Positions 27,277-36,165 of a stretch of DNA of 64,000 nt are shown here, piece after piece. Within the stretch, counting starts at the first letter, position 1, and each line of letters starts with the position of its first letter. Location: positions 44,901-108,900 of the forward strand of contig NZ_JBFDAH010000016.1 of NCBI RefSeq assembly GCF_040719265.1. Direction: 5' to 3'. Made by a program: the position numbers and the translations under genes. Source of the stretch: Aliikangiella maris (GTDB lineage Bacteria > Pseudomonadota > Gammaproteobacteria > Enterobacterales > Kangiellaceae). The notes under the pieces are model-generated. The model made no database searches. It saw only the letters and a program-made list of their open reading frames with translations, and was not told where the DNA came from.

Positions 27277-27555
27277 TGATGCCCAAACATTTGCTGCCTA
27301 TATAATAAGTTTAGAATGTCTATCGCAATTTTTCATTTTGAAATTGATGTTTGCGGCTTTGACTTTGGAGGGAGATAGATATTTTTATTTCAAAAAAATA
27401 ATTTTACTAGATATATCAATCAACTATATCATCTTTAGTACAATATCCGGGTTTGTTGACTGAGTCATAGAAACAACCACAGAATTACCGTTAATATCAT
27501 CGTATAATAACCACTCGCTTTAAGTTAACAAAATTATATTGGCTGGATAATAGTG

Positions 27556-27855
27556 ATGGAAAAACAACAAATTATAGAAGCAGCGGTATTTCGTCGCTTG
27601 TTGACACATTTGGATAATCATAAAGAAGTTCAAAATATTGACTTAATGATATTGGCAGACTTTTGTCGTAATTGCCTAGCGAAATGGATGGTTGCTGAAG
27701 CACAGGCTAACGGGGTCGAATTAGATTATGAGCAAGCCCGTGAGCATGTTTATGGCATGCCTTATGAAGAATGGAAAGCGCAATATCAACAAAGAGCTAC
27801 GCCTGAACAAATGGCGGCATTTGAAGCAAAACAGGCTGAAAAATCAACTAATTGA
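27556..27855 (+). CDS. DUF1244 family protein
   Basis: The protein of about 99 aa matches the DUF1244 (COG3492) family: AAVFRRLLTHLDNHKEVQNI near the N-terminus, then LADFCRNCLAKWM, and GMPYEEWKAQYQ near the C-terminus. It is a small helical cytoplasmic protein of unknown function, widespread in proteobacteria. I start at ATG 27556 rather than the GTG one codon earlier. It is likely cotranscribed with the following isomerase-like gene. Confidence 0.85.
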   Translation: MEKQQIIEAAVFRRLLTHLDNHKEVQNIDLMILADFCRNCLAKWMVAEAQANGVELDYEQAREHVYGMPYEEWKAQYQQRATPEQMAAFEAKQAEKSTN

Positions 27856-27893
27856 AGACTTTTCTAAATGCAAATAAAAATAGGCGTTCTATA

Positions 27894-28529
27894 ATGCAAC
27901 TGACTTGGTATTTTGACTTTATTTCTCCTTTCGCGTACTTGCAGTTACAGCGTTTTCAAGAGTTACCTGAAAGTGTCAATGTGGTGTATAAACCTATTTT
28001 ATTTGCTGGTTTGCTTAATCATTGGCAAAATGTTGGTCCTGCTGAAATTGTACCAAAACGTCAGTTCACTTATCAGTTTTGTTATTGGTACGCCCGTAAA
28101 AATAATGTGCCATTTAAAATGCCACCCGCCCATCCCTTTAACTCATTATTTGCTTTACGTCTGGCAGTAGCACTGGGTAATCAATTAAGCGTGATTCAAA
28201 CGATTTTCAACGGAATCTGGCGTTATGGCTATGCTTTGGAATCGATCGAAGCGATGCGTTACTTTGAGGAACAGTTTGCCAGAGATGATTTAGCTGAGTT
28301 GGTGTCACAAGCATCGGTTAAAGAACAACTAAAACACAATACACAGCTGGCGGCTGAGCAGCAGGTTTTTGGTGTGCCAACTTTTACAGTTGCTGATGGA
28401 CAAGAAAATTTTTGGGGACTAGATGCCTTTGATATGCTTGTCGATTTTATCCAATCACCACAATCATTTAATGATGAAGAAATGTTGCGAGTTAAGTCAT
28501 TACCAGAAGGCATTCAACGAAAGCGCTGA
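27894..28529 (+). CDS. 2-hydroxychromene-2-carboxylate isomerase-like (DsbA-fold, kappa GST) protein
   Basis: The 211-aa product opens with LTWYFDFISPFAYLQLQRF, the glutathione-site Ser motif of the kappa-class GST/HCCA isomerase family, and has FGVPTFTVADGQENFWGLDAFDM near the C-terminus with the cis-Pro. I start at ATG 27894; an upstream TTG would overlap the DUF1244 gene and add 14 residues outside the domain. Family members isomerise hydroxychromene carboxylates in naphthalene degradation, but many have other or unknown glutathione-dependent roles. No aromatic degradation genes are near. Confidence 0.85.
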   Translation: MQLTWYFDFISPFAYLQLQRFQELPESVNVVYKPILFAGLLNHWQNVGPAEIVPKRQFTYQFCYWYARKNNVPFKMPPAHPFNSLFALRLAVALGNQLSVIQTIFNGIWRYGYALESIEAMRYFEEQFARDDLAELVSQASVKEQLKHNTQLAAEQQVFGVPTFTVADGQENFWGLDAFDMLVDFIQSPQSFNDEEMLRVKSLPEGIQRKR

Positions 28530-28556
28530 GCTGATTATATGAGTTAACGTTACTCA

Positions 28557-28904
28557 TCAGTTTATTTTATTGGGTGTATCAAAACCAGAAAACTGTTGAG
28601 CGACACCGCTGACTTGTTCCAGGTCGAGTTGAAATACAATTCCTGAACCTGACTGACTGACAAATTGTCCTGCCTCTTCAATCGTCTGATAAATTGCCTG
28701 GCTTAAAGTGGCTTCAACTATAAATAAAATAACATCTCGCTGGGTTTCTAAAGACAAACCTAAAAAAGTTTTGTGCAAATTAATACCTTCTCCGCGCGCA
28801 TTATTAATAATCGTAGCGCCTTTTGCGCCTGCTTGTCGTGCCGCTTCAATGATGTTATCAGTTTGGGTGTCGTCAACAACGGCAACAATTAATTTAAATG
28901 GCAT
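28557..28904 (-). CDS. PII-like signalling protein
   Basis: The 115-aa protein has the PII fold pattern: FKLIVAVVDDTQTDNIIEAARQAG for strand 1 and helix 1, GATIINNARGEGI at the T-loop base, and VILFIVEATLSQAIYQTIEE in the second repeat. It lacks the GlnB T-loop uridylylated Tyr region in recognisable form, so it is a PII-like paralogue rather than GlnB or GlnK. It is the last gene of a three-gene minus-strand set behind two DUF1538 membrane proteins, which suggests that it senses a nucleotide or other ligand and controls them. Confidence 0.8.
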   Translation of the reverse strand: MPFKLIVAVVDDTQTDNIIEAARQAGAKGATIINNARGEGINLHKTFLGLSLETQRDVILFIVEATLSQAIYQTIEEAGQFVSQSGSGIVFQLDLEQVSGVAQQFSGFDTPNKIN

Positions 28905-28956
28905 GGTATCAGTCCTGTCAGTTTGTTAATTCAAAATTTCACCAGGTTTTTAAGTT

Positions 28957-29742
28957 TCATTTTTTAGGATGAATCAATTTTTTACGTTGTAGTTTGAGTT
29001 CTTGGTAATACCGGCTTCTCAATTTTTGTTTGACTTTATATTCCGATATTTGAGCATAAGCCATCACAGAAATTATCGGAAATAAACTGGCAAATGCAAT
29101 AAGCCCAAACCCATCAATGAGTGGGTTTCTGCCCGGAATCGCATCAGCTAGTCCAAGTCCCAAAGCGGTAATCAGCGGGACGGTGACGGTAGATGTCGTC
29201 ACGCCGCCTGAGTCAAACGCTAAAGGAATAATCAGTTTAGGCGCACGTAGTGTTTGTACAATTACAATGGCATACCCAATGGTAATAAACCAGTGGATAG
29301 GGTAACCGGTTATTATTCGCCATATGCCCAAGGTGATCCCAATCGCAACTCCAATGGCAACAGATACCCTTAATCCCCAAAAGCTGATTGCGCCACCCGA
29401 TACTCGATTGGCTTTGAGTGCTACCGCTATCAAAGCTGGTTCGGCAATGGTTGTGCTGGCACCAATTAGAAAACCAAATAAGTAAATCCACAGATCACTG
29501 CTGGTGTTATTGGATAATTGCGTAGCCATTAATTTACCGATAGGAAATAGTGCTTTTTCTAATCCTAAAATAAATAACACCAATCCAATAATGACCAGTA
29601 TAAAGCCGTTGATGACCTGCTTTAGATGCTTAATCTTTTTTCGAATGATAAACAGACGAAAACCAAAAATAACCAGAGTGATTGGCAATATATCTCTACA
29701 AATATTTAACAATGTTGAGAAAAACTCTGCGCTCCAGTTCAT
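28957..29742 (-). CDS. DUF1538 membrane protein (second of pair)
   Basis: The 261-aa integral membrane protein belongs to DUF1538. Shared marks with its neighbour are the LFPIGKLMA segment, AEPALIAVALKANR, IPLAFDSGGVTTSTVTVPLITALGLGLA and IPGRNPLIDGFGLIAFASLFPII. The C-terminus is long and basic (about 40 residues), probably cytoplasmic. It starts 14 bases after the first DUF1538 gene. Likely the two form a heteromeric transporter; the cargo is unknown. A divergence from the partner is IPGRNP in place of IKGRNP. Confidence 0.82.
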   Translation of the reverse strand: MNWSAEFFSTLLNICRDILPITLVIFGFRLFIIRKKIKHLKQVINGFILVIIGLVLFILGLEKALFPIGKLMATQLSNNTSSDLWIYLFGFLIGASTTIAEPALIAVALKANRVSGGAISFWGLRVSVAIGVAIGITLGIWRIITGYPIHWFITIGYAIVIVQTLRAPKLIIPLAFDSGGVTTSTVTVPLITALGLGLADAIPGRNPLIDGFGLIAFASLFPIISVMAYAQISEYKVKQKLRSRYYQELKLQRKKLIHPKK

Positions 29743-29756
29743 CGCGATGCTTCAGA

Positions 29757-30479
29757 TTAATGAAAGATGCCGAAGAGCATAACGGCAATAATTGGGGTTA
29801 ATACTGCAAAAGCTATCAACCCAAAACCATCGGTCATGGGGTTTCTGCCTTTAATTGAATTAGCCAGTCCGACACCCAAGGCAGTAACCAGCGGAACAGT
29901 AATGGTTGATGTAGTAACGCCACCACTATCATAGGCAATTGCAATGATTTCAAGTGGGGCAAATAAGGTGAGCAAAATTACGAGTAAATAACCGCCAATA
30001 ATTAACCACTGAATTGACCAGCCTCGCAAAATTTTAACGATGCCAATGATGATGGCAACCCCCACTGAAATCGCTACGGTAATTCGCAGGTTGTTAGCGT
30101 AACTTTCTAGTTCGGTTGTGTTGTTTTGAATATGTCCAATGACTGATGCTGCATGAGCGGCTTCTTTAGCGACTGTCATTAAGGCTGGCTCGGCAATTGC
30201 TGTTCCAAATCCAAGTGAAAATGCAAAAACTATTAGCCAAAATAAACTGCCTTTTTGGGTGAGATCGTAAGCCATACTTTCGCCAATTGGAAATAATGCC
30301 AATTGTAGTCCCTGAATAAAACAGGCAAGTCCCAGTAGGACGCAAATTGATCCAAATAAAATTTCAACAATATTTGGAATGGGTTGCTGCATGACAACCG
30401 TCTGGAAAAACAGAATCACCATTACGATAGGCATTAGGTCGCGCAAGCTCTCTTTGAAAGTGGCTATAATTTCTCGCAT
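29757..30479 (-). CDS. DUF1538 membrane protein (first of pair)
   Basis: The 240-aa membrane protein carries the DUF1538 motifs AEPALMTVAKEA, IAYDSGGVTTSTITVPLVTALGVGLA and IKGRNPMTDGFGLIAFAVLTPII, with about seven hydrophobic segments. It is the first gene of a tight three-gene operon ending in a PII-like gene. In many genomes the two DUF1538 units occur fused or in tandem. The SGGVTTS loop, found in both halves, is a good candidate for the substrate path. Function remains unknown. Confidence 0.82.
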   Translation of the reverse strand: MREIIATFKESLRDLMPIVMVILFFQTVVMQQPIPNIVEILFGSICVLLGLACFIQGLQLALFPIGESMAYDLTQKGSLFWLIVFAFSLGFGTAIAEPALMTVAKEAAHAASVIGHIQNNTTELESYANNLRITVAISVGVAIIIGIVKILRGWSIQWLIIGGYLLVILLTLFAPLEIIAIAYDSGGVTTSTITVPLVTALGVGLANSIKGRNPMTDGFGLIAFAVLTPIIAVMLFGIFH

Positions 30480-30658
30480 TCATTCTCCGTTGATTGGGTG
30501 CCTTAATTGAGTTTAGTCAATTAACCGTTAAACTACCTAAACTGAGTCTTAGCTATACAGTTAATTGACAAAATCTTTAACAAAATCAGCTATTTTTTTT
30601 TACAAGGATATGAGTAAAATAGTGTTAAGTCTGTTTCAAATAACGAAAGAAATCATTT

Positions 30659-31063
30659 ATGAGTAAAGCAATCGAATCTTCTCAAACCCCTTACCAAAAC
30701 ACGCAAGAAATTCTTAAAGAGCAAGTCGTTCCCCAACGACCGTTACCGGCGCTTAACTTACCGCGTCAGGATTGCGAAGTGCGTGAAGCTAATGAATATC
30801 AATCTGCCGGTATTTTAATGCGCCGCCTAGCTGACACTATTATGCAGTGGCGTAGTCAATTACCCGAAGACGAAGAGCCTGCGATCTTGGCTATCATGCA
30901 TGGCGGATTGCAAATTAGTGTTGAGCGCTTGGCACAAGAGAGTTTTCACGGTATTCGCATCGAAGGGAATATGAATGGAAGCCCCTGTATGTTATTGGCA
31001 CACCAATCAACGGTGCAATTATTATGTTTTGTGAAAAAGGTAGAAAAGCAGGAAAAGCGATGA
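30659..31063 (+). CDS. Conserved-looking cytoplasmic protein with possible UGA-truncated tail
   Basis: The 134-aa frame is Pro- and Glu-rich at the start (QVVPQRPLPALNLPRQDCEV), then LMRRLADTIMQWRSQLPEDE and SPCMLLAHQSTVQLLCFVKKVE. I do not recognise a named family. The frame stops at a TGA (31061-31063), yet the next 13 codons in the same frame read RIGFIIDGEEEEV before TAA at 31103. That tail looks like genuine protein, so the TGA may be a recent nonsense change from CGA, a read-through site or a sequencing error. A hairpin overlaps the second stop. Confidence 0.6.
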   Translation: MSKAIESSQTPYQNTQEILKEQVVPQRPLPALNLPRQDCEVREANEYQSAGILMRRLADTIMQWRSQLPEDEEPAILAIMHGGLQISVERLAQESFHGIRIEGNMNGSPCMLLAHQSTVQLLCFVKKVEKQEKR

Positions 31064-31094
31064 CGTATTGGATTTATTATTGACGGGGAAGAAG

Positions 31095-31116
31095 AAGAGG
31101 TTTAAAAAAACCTCTT
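31095..31116 (+). terminator. Hairpin at the end of the 30659 gene
   Basis: AAGAGGTTT (31095-31103) pairs with AAACCTCTT (31108-31116) across four A. It lacks a T-run on the plus strand, so it is a weak terminator at best. Its position directly at the second stop codon (TAA 31103-31105) hints that the gene naturally ended there. Confidence 0.4.
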
Positions 31117-31212
31117 AAAATAAGTGGTTATATGACCAAAATTTAAAAAAAGCGATGGTTTTTTCTAGCGATTGCAAATGCTTCTTCTATACTTAAATTA
31201 GCAGGATGCGAT

Positions 31213-31488
31213 GTGAGGTTAAGGATAAATAGTGGCAATAATGGAAATGATGAAGTAAAGGGTGTCAATTTGGACGGTCAATTTCGAAGAGCAAAATATA
31301 ATTATCTGTTAAAAGATTATCACTATCTGGAAAACAGTTATGTTAGCAAGCCGATGCAAAATCCACTTATTTCACAGCGTGATCGAAAAATAAAGCGGAG
31401 TCGGCAGTTTGAATCGGCGTTGGGAATCAGTCGTTTAGTTGTTTCTATTTGTTTTATTTTTGGTTTTTTATTGTTGTGGGTGGCTTAG
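31213..31488 (+). CDS. Small putative membrane protein, uncertain
   Basis: A 91-aa frame from a GTG preceded by AGGA. The first 70 residues are polar and basic; residues about 73-90 form a hydrophobic helix (VVSICFIFGFLLLWVA) ending the protein, as in a tail-anchored peptide. I recognise no family and codon usage is unremarkable. It lies between the 30659 gene and ompR, where envZ is not found. Confidence 0.35.
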   Translation: MRLRINSGNNGNDEVKGVNLDGQFRRAKYNYLLKDYHYLENSYVSKPMQNPLISQRDRKIKRSRQFESALGISRLVVSICFIFGFLLLWVA

Positions 31489-31569
31489 CGCTTAAAATCC
31501 ATCTGCATTCAATTCAAAGGCATGAATATTTACTTTTGTTTTACTCAATTCACCTTTGCTAAGATGTGG

Positions 31570-31592
31570 CACCCTTAAGTTAATTAAGGGTG
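31570..31592 (-). terminator. Hairpin downstream of ompR
   Basis: CACCCTTAA (31570-31578) and TTAAGGGTG (31584-31592) form a nine-base-pair stem with a five-base loop about 90 bases past the ompR stop. There is no clear T-run, so termination is a guess. Confidence 0.35.
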
Positions 31593-31683
31593 ATGTTCAG
31601 CTAGGATTTATCGATATGTTTTAGTGTGTGGTCCGAGTTTAAGATCATCTGACCTAAAACAAACGCCAATATAAACTGTGATT

Positions 31684-32400
31684 TTATTCGCTATCAGGCA
31701 CAAAAACATAACCGATTCCCCAGACCGTTTGTAAATATCTGGGTTTAGCTGGATCTTCTTCAATCATGCGGCGCAGACGTGATACCTGGACATCGATACT
31801 TCGCTCTAACGCACTATAATCGCGGCCTCTTGCCAGGTTCATCAGTTTGTCGCGAGACAATGGTTGGCGAGGATTGGTAACCAGCGATTTAAGGACCGCA
31901 AATTCGCCACTGGTCAAGGTTAATGGTTCGCCCTCTCTGGTCATTTCTCGTGTTGCCAGATTGAGCTTAAACTGACCAAACTCAATTATTTTTTCTTCAC
32001 CGCTGGGGGCGCCAGGCAATTCTGTGGTTTTTCGGCGTAATACCGCCTTAACTCGAGCAAGCAGTTCTCTGGGGTTAAAGGGTTTAGCTAAATAATCATC
32101 AGCGCCCAGTTCCAAGCCGATGATGCGGTCAACATCATCTCCTTTAGCTGTTAACATAATGATTGGAATATTATTATCTTCGGCTCTCAGGCGTCGGCAA
32201 ATTGATAAACCATCTTCTCCTGGCAACATCAGGTCTAATACCATTAAGTGATAATTCTCTCTTTCTAAAAAACGATCCATTTGTTCCGAATCTGCCGCTG
32301 CTTTTACGATGAATCCCTGCTCTTTAAAATATCGTTCCAATAAACTTCGTAAACGCAAGTCGTCATCAACAACCAGGATTTTCTGCGTTTCTTCACTCAT
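31684..32400 (-). CDS. ompR: OmpR-type response regulator
   Basis: The 238-aa protein is close to E. coli OmpR: receiver domain 1-120 with acidic residues near 12-14, phospho-acceptor D56 in VLDLMLPGEDGL and the conserved Lys in YLAKPFNPRELLARV, then a winged-helix DNA-binding domain 135-235 with LTSGEFAVLKSLV, ARGRDYSALERSIDVQVSRLRRMIEEDP and TVWGIGYVF. In E. coli the sensor gene envZ follows directly. Here there is only about 200 bases and a small unrelated frame, so the partner kinase is elsewhere or another kinase serves. Confidence 0.9.
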   Translation of the reverse strand: MSEETQKILVVDDDLRLRSLLERYFKEQGFIVKAAADSEQMDRFLERENYHLMVLDLMLPGEDGLSICRRLRAEDNNIPIIMLTAKGDDVDRIIGLELGADDYLAKPFNPRELLARVKAVLRRKTTELPGAPSGEEKIIEFGQFKLNLATREMTREGEPLTLTSGEFAVLKSLVTNPRQPLSRDKLMNLARGRDYSALERSIDVQVSRLRRMIEEDPAKPRYLQTVWGIGYVFVPDSE

Positions 32401-32742
32401 TGCTAGCCCCTTTTTAACCTGTCTTCTGTCTTACCTGTGAGGATGTCTGTCGGTAATTGCCTGAACTGGTCAGCCAATTCATTATATCTAAGGAATAACC
32501 ATTTGATAGACAAAGATTTTTTTAATATTCCCAGTTACAGAGTATAACCCAATTTTTGAGTAATAAGAAAAATGTATATTGTATCAATTGTGAAATAAGT
32601 TTAATCGCAGACTTTTCTTGAGAATTTCTGCTGAAAATACTGGTGAAATGTATATAATCGCCAATCCAATTATCAACGATGTTCTGTTAATCCCATTATT
32701 ATTAGTTTGGTTAGTTCATCAGATTGTTTATCAGGAAGTTTT
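32401..32742. promoter_or_regulatory. Divergent ompR-tex intergenic region
   Basis: This region of 342 bases holds the divergent promoters of ompR and tex. Near tex, AGGAAG precedes the ATG at 32743. I see no distinct operator; the centre is AT-rich. Confidence 0.4.
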
Positions 32743-35064
32743 ATGTTCAATATTGCTGAAAAAATAGCCCGCGAATTGTCTGTTGATACTGCTCAGGTTG
32801 TTGCCACTATCAACCTGCTTGATGAAGGTGCCAGTGTTCCTTTCGTTGCTCGTTATCGAAAAGAAGTAACTGGTGGACTTGATGATAGTCAGTTACGCGA
32901 TCTCGAAGAACGACTTGGTTACTTGCGAGAGCTTGAAGACCGGCGCCAAGTGATTTTAAAAAGTGTCGAAGAGCAAGAAAAGTTATCTCCCGAACTTAAG
33001 CTCAGCATCGAAAATGCTGAAACCAAGAGCGAACTTGAAGATCTTTACTTGCCTTATAAGCCAAAACGTCGCACCAAAGCACAAATTGCACGCGAAGCTG
33101 GCCTTGAACCTCTGGCACAGCAATTACTCGACAATCCACAGCTTAATCCCGAGGAAACTGCACAGGCCTATATTGATGCTGATAAAGGGGTGCCTGATGA
33201 AAAGGCCGCATTAGATGGCGCAAAACAGATTCTTATGGAAAACTTTGCGGAAAATGCCACATTGTTGGCTGCTATCCGTCAATATTTGCAAGAACATGCA
33301 TTAGTCAGGTCAACCGTAATCAGTGGTAAAGAAGAAGAAGGGCATAAATTCAGCGATTATTTTGAATATTCCGAAAAGCTCGACAAAATCCCATCGCATC
33401 GAGCTTTGGCATTATTTCGTGGTCGCAATGAAGGAATCATTTCATTAGAGCTGATTGTTGACGAAGCGATGTTAAAAGATGAAAAAGCCAGAAATTACGC
33501 ACAGCACCTGATTTTCAAACATGCCGGCATTGAGCTTCAAGGCAGACCTGCTGATGACTGGTTGCAAACAGTGGTATTGTGGACTTGGCGGGTAAAATTG
33601 CATAACTTTTTTGAAACTGAACTTTTGGGTAAATTACGCGAAGAAGCTGAAACTCAGGCCATTGGTGTATTTGCCAATAATTTGCGAGACTTGCTAATGG
33701 CCGCACCAGCTGGAAAGTTTGCGACCATGGGAATGGATCCAGGATTGCGCACTGGCGTTAAAGTGGTCGTGGTTGACGACACCGGAAAATTACTCACGCA
33801 ATCAACTATTTTTCCTCATGCACCGCAAAATCAATGGGATGCTTCGTTAGCCAAACTGGCGACTATTTGTCAGTTAAATAAGGTTAAGCTGGTCAGTATT
33901 GGAAATGGTACTGCTTCCAGAGAAACTGATCGTCTGGTGGCGGAATTGATGAAGAAACATCCTGAACTGGGTTTGCAAAAGATTGTTGTCAGTGAAGCCG
34001 GGGCTTCGGTTTATTCTGCATCAAAGCTGGCTTCTGAAGAATTTCCTGATTTAGATGTCACATATCGCGGGGCAGTTTCAATTGCCAGACGCTTGCAAGA
34101 TCCGCTGGCTGAGCTGGTTAAAATTGAACCTAAAGCTATTGGTGTTGGACAATATCAGCACGATGTCAGTCAAAGTCAGCTGAGCAAAATGTTAGCTAGC
34201 GTTGTTGAGGATTGTGTAAATGCTGTAGGCGTTGATCTCAACACCGCTTCTGCTCCCTTGCTAACTTACGTGTCGGGATTAAATAAAACTCTCGCGCAAA
34301 ATATTATTCGCTTTCGAGAACAAAATGGTCGATTTGCGAATCGCCAACAATTAACTGAAGTTGAGCGACTTGGACCAAAAGCTTTTGAACAGGCAGCTGG
34401 TTTTCTTAGAATTACCGATGGTGATAATGCCCTCGATAAATCAGGCGTTCACCCAGAAACCTACCCTATTGTTGAAAAAATGTTGGCCAAAATTCAAAGC
34501 AATATCGATGCTGTTATGGGGAATAAAACCGTGCTTAATCAACTTAATGCTGCAGATTATGTTGAAGAGAAATTTGGCTTACCAACAATTACCGATATTT
34601 TATCCGAACTAGAAAAGCCTGGCCGAGATCCTCGTGGTGATTTTAAAGCCGCCAAATTTAAAGAAGGTGTTGAAAAAATTGCTGATTTGAGTAATGGCAT
34701 GGCACTTGAGGGTACGGTAACAAATGTGACCGACTTTGGTGCATTTGTGGATATAGGTGTACACCAGGACGGATTAGTTCATATTTCGGTTATGAGTGAT
34801 AAGTTTATTGCTAATCCGCGCGATGTGGTTAAAACCGGTGATATTGTTAAAGTCCACGTAATCGATGTTGATGCTAAACGCAAGCGAATTAGTTTGTCAA
34901 TGGTTGGACCAAACCCCGAAGTTGCCCCCAGAGCTGGTGGTAAAAATCAGGGAAATGACAAGGATAAACGCTCATTTAAGCCAAAAAATACGGCTAAAAA
35001 GCCGAAACCAGTAAATTCGGCATTTGGTATGGCACTAGCTGATGCACTCAAAGGAAAAAAGTAG
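32743..35064 (+). CDS. tex: Tex-family RNA-binding transcription accessory protein
   Basis: The 773-aa protein follows the Tex layout: N-terminal helical region (FVARYRKEVTGGLDDSQLRDLEERL), a YqgF-like RNase H fold near 325-450 (MGMDPGLRTGVKVVVVDDTG), helix-hairpin-helix region (VDLNTASAPLLTYVSGLNKTLA), and a C-terminal S1 RNA-binding domain (GMALEGTVTNVTDFGAFVDIGVHQDGLVHIS). A basic tail follows. The ATG at 32743, after AGGAAG, gives the usual MFNIAEKIARELSV start; the earlier in-frame codon at 32707 would add 12 odd residues. Confidence 0.95.
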   Translation: MFNIAEKIARELSVDTAQVVATINLLDEGASVPFVARYRKEVTGGLDDSQLRDLEERLGYLRELEDRRQVILKSVEEQEKLSPELKLSIENAETKSELEDLYLPYKPKRRTKAQIAREAGLEPLAQQLLDNPQLNPEETAQAYIDADKGVPDEKAALDGAKQILMENFAENATLLAAIRQYLQEHALVRSTVISGKEEEGHKFSDYFEYSEKLDKIPSHRALALFRGRNEGIISLELIVDEAMLKDEKARNYAQHLIFKHAGIELQGRPADDWLQTVVLWTWRVKLHNFFETELLGKLREEAETQAIGVFANNLRDLLMAAPAGKFATMGMDPGLRTGVKVVVVDDTGKLLTQSTIFPHAPQNQWDASLAKLATICQLNKVKLVSIGNGTASRETDRLVAELMKKHPELGLQKIVVSEAGASVYSASKLASEEFPDLDVTYRGAVSIARRLQDPLAELVKIEPKAIGVGQYQHDVSQSQLSKMLASVVEDCVNAVGVDLNTASAPLLTYVSGLNKTLAQNIIRFREQNGRFANRQQLTEVERLGPKAFEQAAGFLRITDGDNALDKSGVHPETYPIVEKMLAKIQSNIDAVMGNKTVLNQLNAADYVEEKFGLPTITDILSELEKPGRDPRGDFKAAKFKEGVEKIADLSNGMALEGTVTNVTDFGAFVDIGVHQDGLVHISVMSDKFIANPRDVVKTGDIVKVHVIDVDAKRKRISLSMVGPNPEVAPRAGGKNQGNDKDKRSFKPKNTAKKPKPVNSAFGMALADALKGKK

Positions 35065-35207
35065 TCATTAAACCTCCGAGCAGATAGAAATATGACACAA
35101 TTCGCAAATTTCTGTTGCAAGGCCTATATCAGTTTGTTATAAATAGCCAACGCTAGCGAATAATACGAAGCCCAGATAAATGGGACCTGCAGACTGGAAA
35201 CTTTTAT

Positions 35208-35230
35208 AAGCCTCTAATTGAGGCTTTTTT
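35208..35230 (+). terminator. Intrinsic terminator after tex
   Basis: AAGCCTC (35208-35214) pairs with GAGGCTT (35220-35226) across TAATT, followed by a T-run to 35230. It sits 144 bases past the tex stop. Confidence 0.85.
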
Positions 35231-35358
35231 ATTGTCCGATTATCTGATGTAAGAAACATTTAATTTGTGTTAAGCGAGAATTTATACGCTTTTTTGCAAC
35301 TTTAATTTCTGGTAGGCTGTCAAAAAAACAACCCCGCCTATTTTAATGGATACTTTAC

Positions 35359-35877
35359 ATGCTTGATTCTCGCGGCTTTAACCTTTTTATGGCCTTTGTC
35401 TGTTATCAGTTATTAGTTACGGCCTATTATTTTCAATTTGTTGAAAATATGGAGCCTTGTCCGTTATGTATTTTTCAGCGAATCGGTGTTTTGGCGGTTG
35501 GTATCTGGTTTTTGGTCCGCGGCATTCATAACCCCCGTTTGGGTAGCCGTTGGATTATCGTTTATTCTGTTTTGGGACTCATCAGCGCTATATTGGGAGG
35601 AGCCGTTTCAGCCAGACATGTTTATTTGCAAAATCTGCCTGAAAGCGAAGTCCCTGCCTGTGGCCCGGCACTTGATTATTTGATGGAAGTCTTGCCTGTC
35701 AATGAAGTTATCTCAACGGTATTGGCAGGAGATGGTGAATGTGCCAAAGTCAGTTGGTCATTTCTTGGTATCTCAATGCCTGCTTGGGTACTGATATTTT
35801 TTGTTTTTGTTGCTGTTTTAATGATTCGAAATATTTATCGCCACTTAAAGCCTAATAAGCACATCTTTAGTCGATAA
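35359..35877 (+). CDS. dsbB: Disulfide bond formation protein DsbB
   Basis: The 172-aa inner membrane protein reoxidises DsbA and passes electrons to quinone. Four transmembrane helices are evident. The first Cys pair C34-C37 is in EPCPLCIFQR and the second pair is C101 (VPACGPALDYL) with C128 (GECAKVSW), as expected for periplasmic loops 1 and 2. It is a lone gene. Confidence 0.95.
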   Translation: MLDSRGFNLFMAFVCYQLLVTAYYFQFVENMEPCPLCIFQRIGVLAVGIWFLVRGIHNPRLGSRWIIVYSVLGLISAILGGAVSARHVYLQNLPESEVPACGPALDYLMEVLPVNEVISTVLAGDGECAKVSWSFLGISMPAWVLIFFVFVAVLMIRNIYRHLKPNKHIFSR

Positions 35878-35934
35878 TCTCGATTTATTACTGAGTCATT
35901 TCTGCAAACATCATTGATTTAAATATTGATATTA

Positions 35935-35958
35935 AGGCAGCCTAGATAAAAGCTGCCT
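35935..35958 (+). terminator. Hairpin downstream of dsbB
   Basis: AGGCAGC (35935-35941) pairs with GCTGCCT (35952-35958) across ten bases, about 58 bases after the dsbB stop. A short T-rich tract follows eight bases later, so it may terminate dsbB. Confidence 0.5.
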
Positions 35959-36165
35959 AGTTTGAGATTTTTACTGGTGAGTTATTAAGTTTTACTTTCT
36001 TCAGTTTTTAAATGATTCGGTTTTTAAATCTTTCACTTGAAGCAATTCCATTTAAATCAATCAGTTTAAATCAGTCGGTCTAAATTACACTATTTGAGAT
36101 GAATGGTTATCAATGAAATTCAAGACAGTACTCTTTTGAGTTAAGTTGATATTATCAAACATGGT

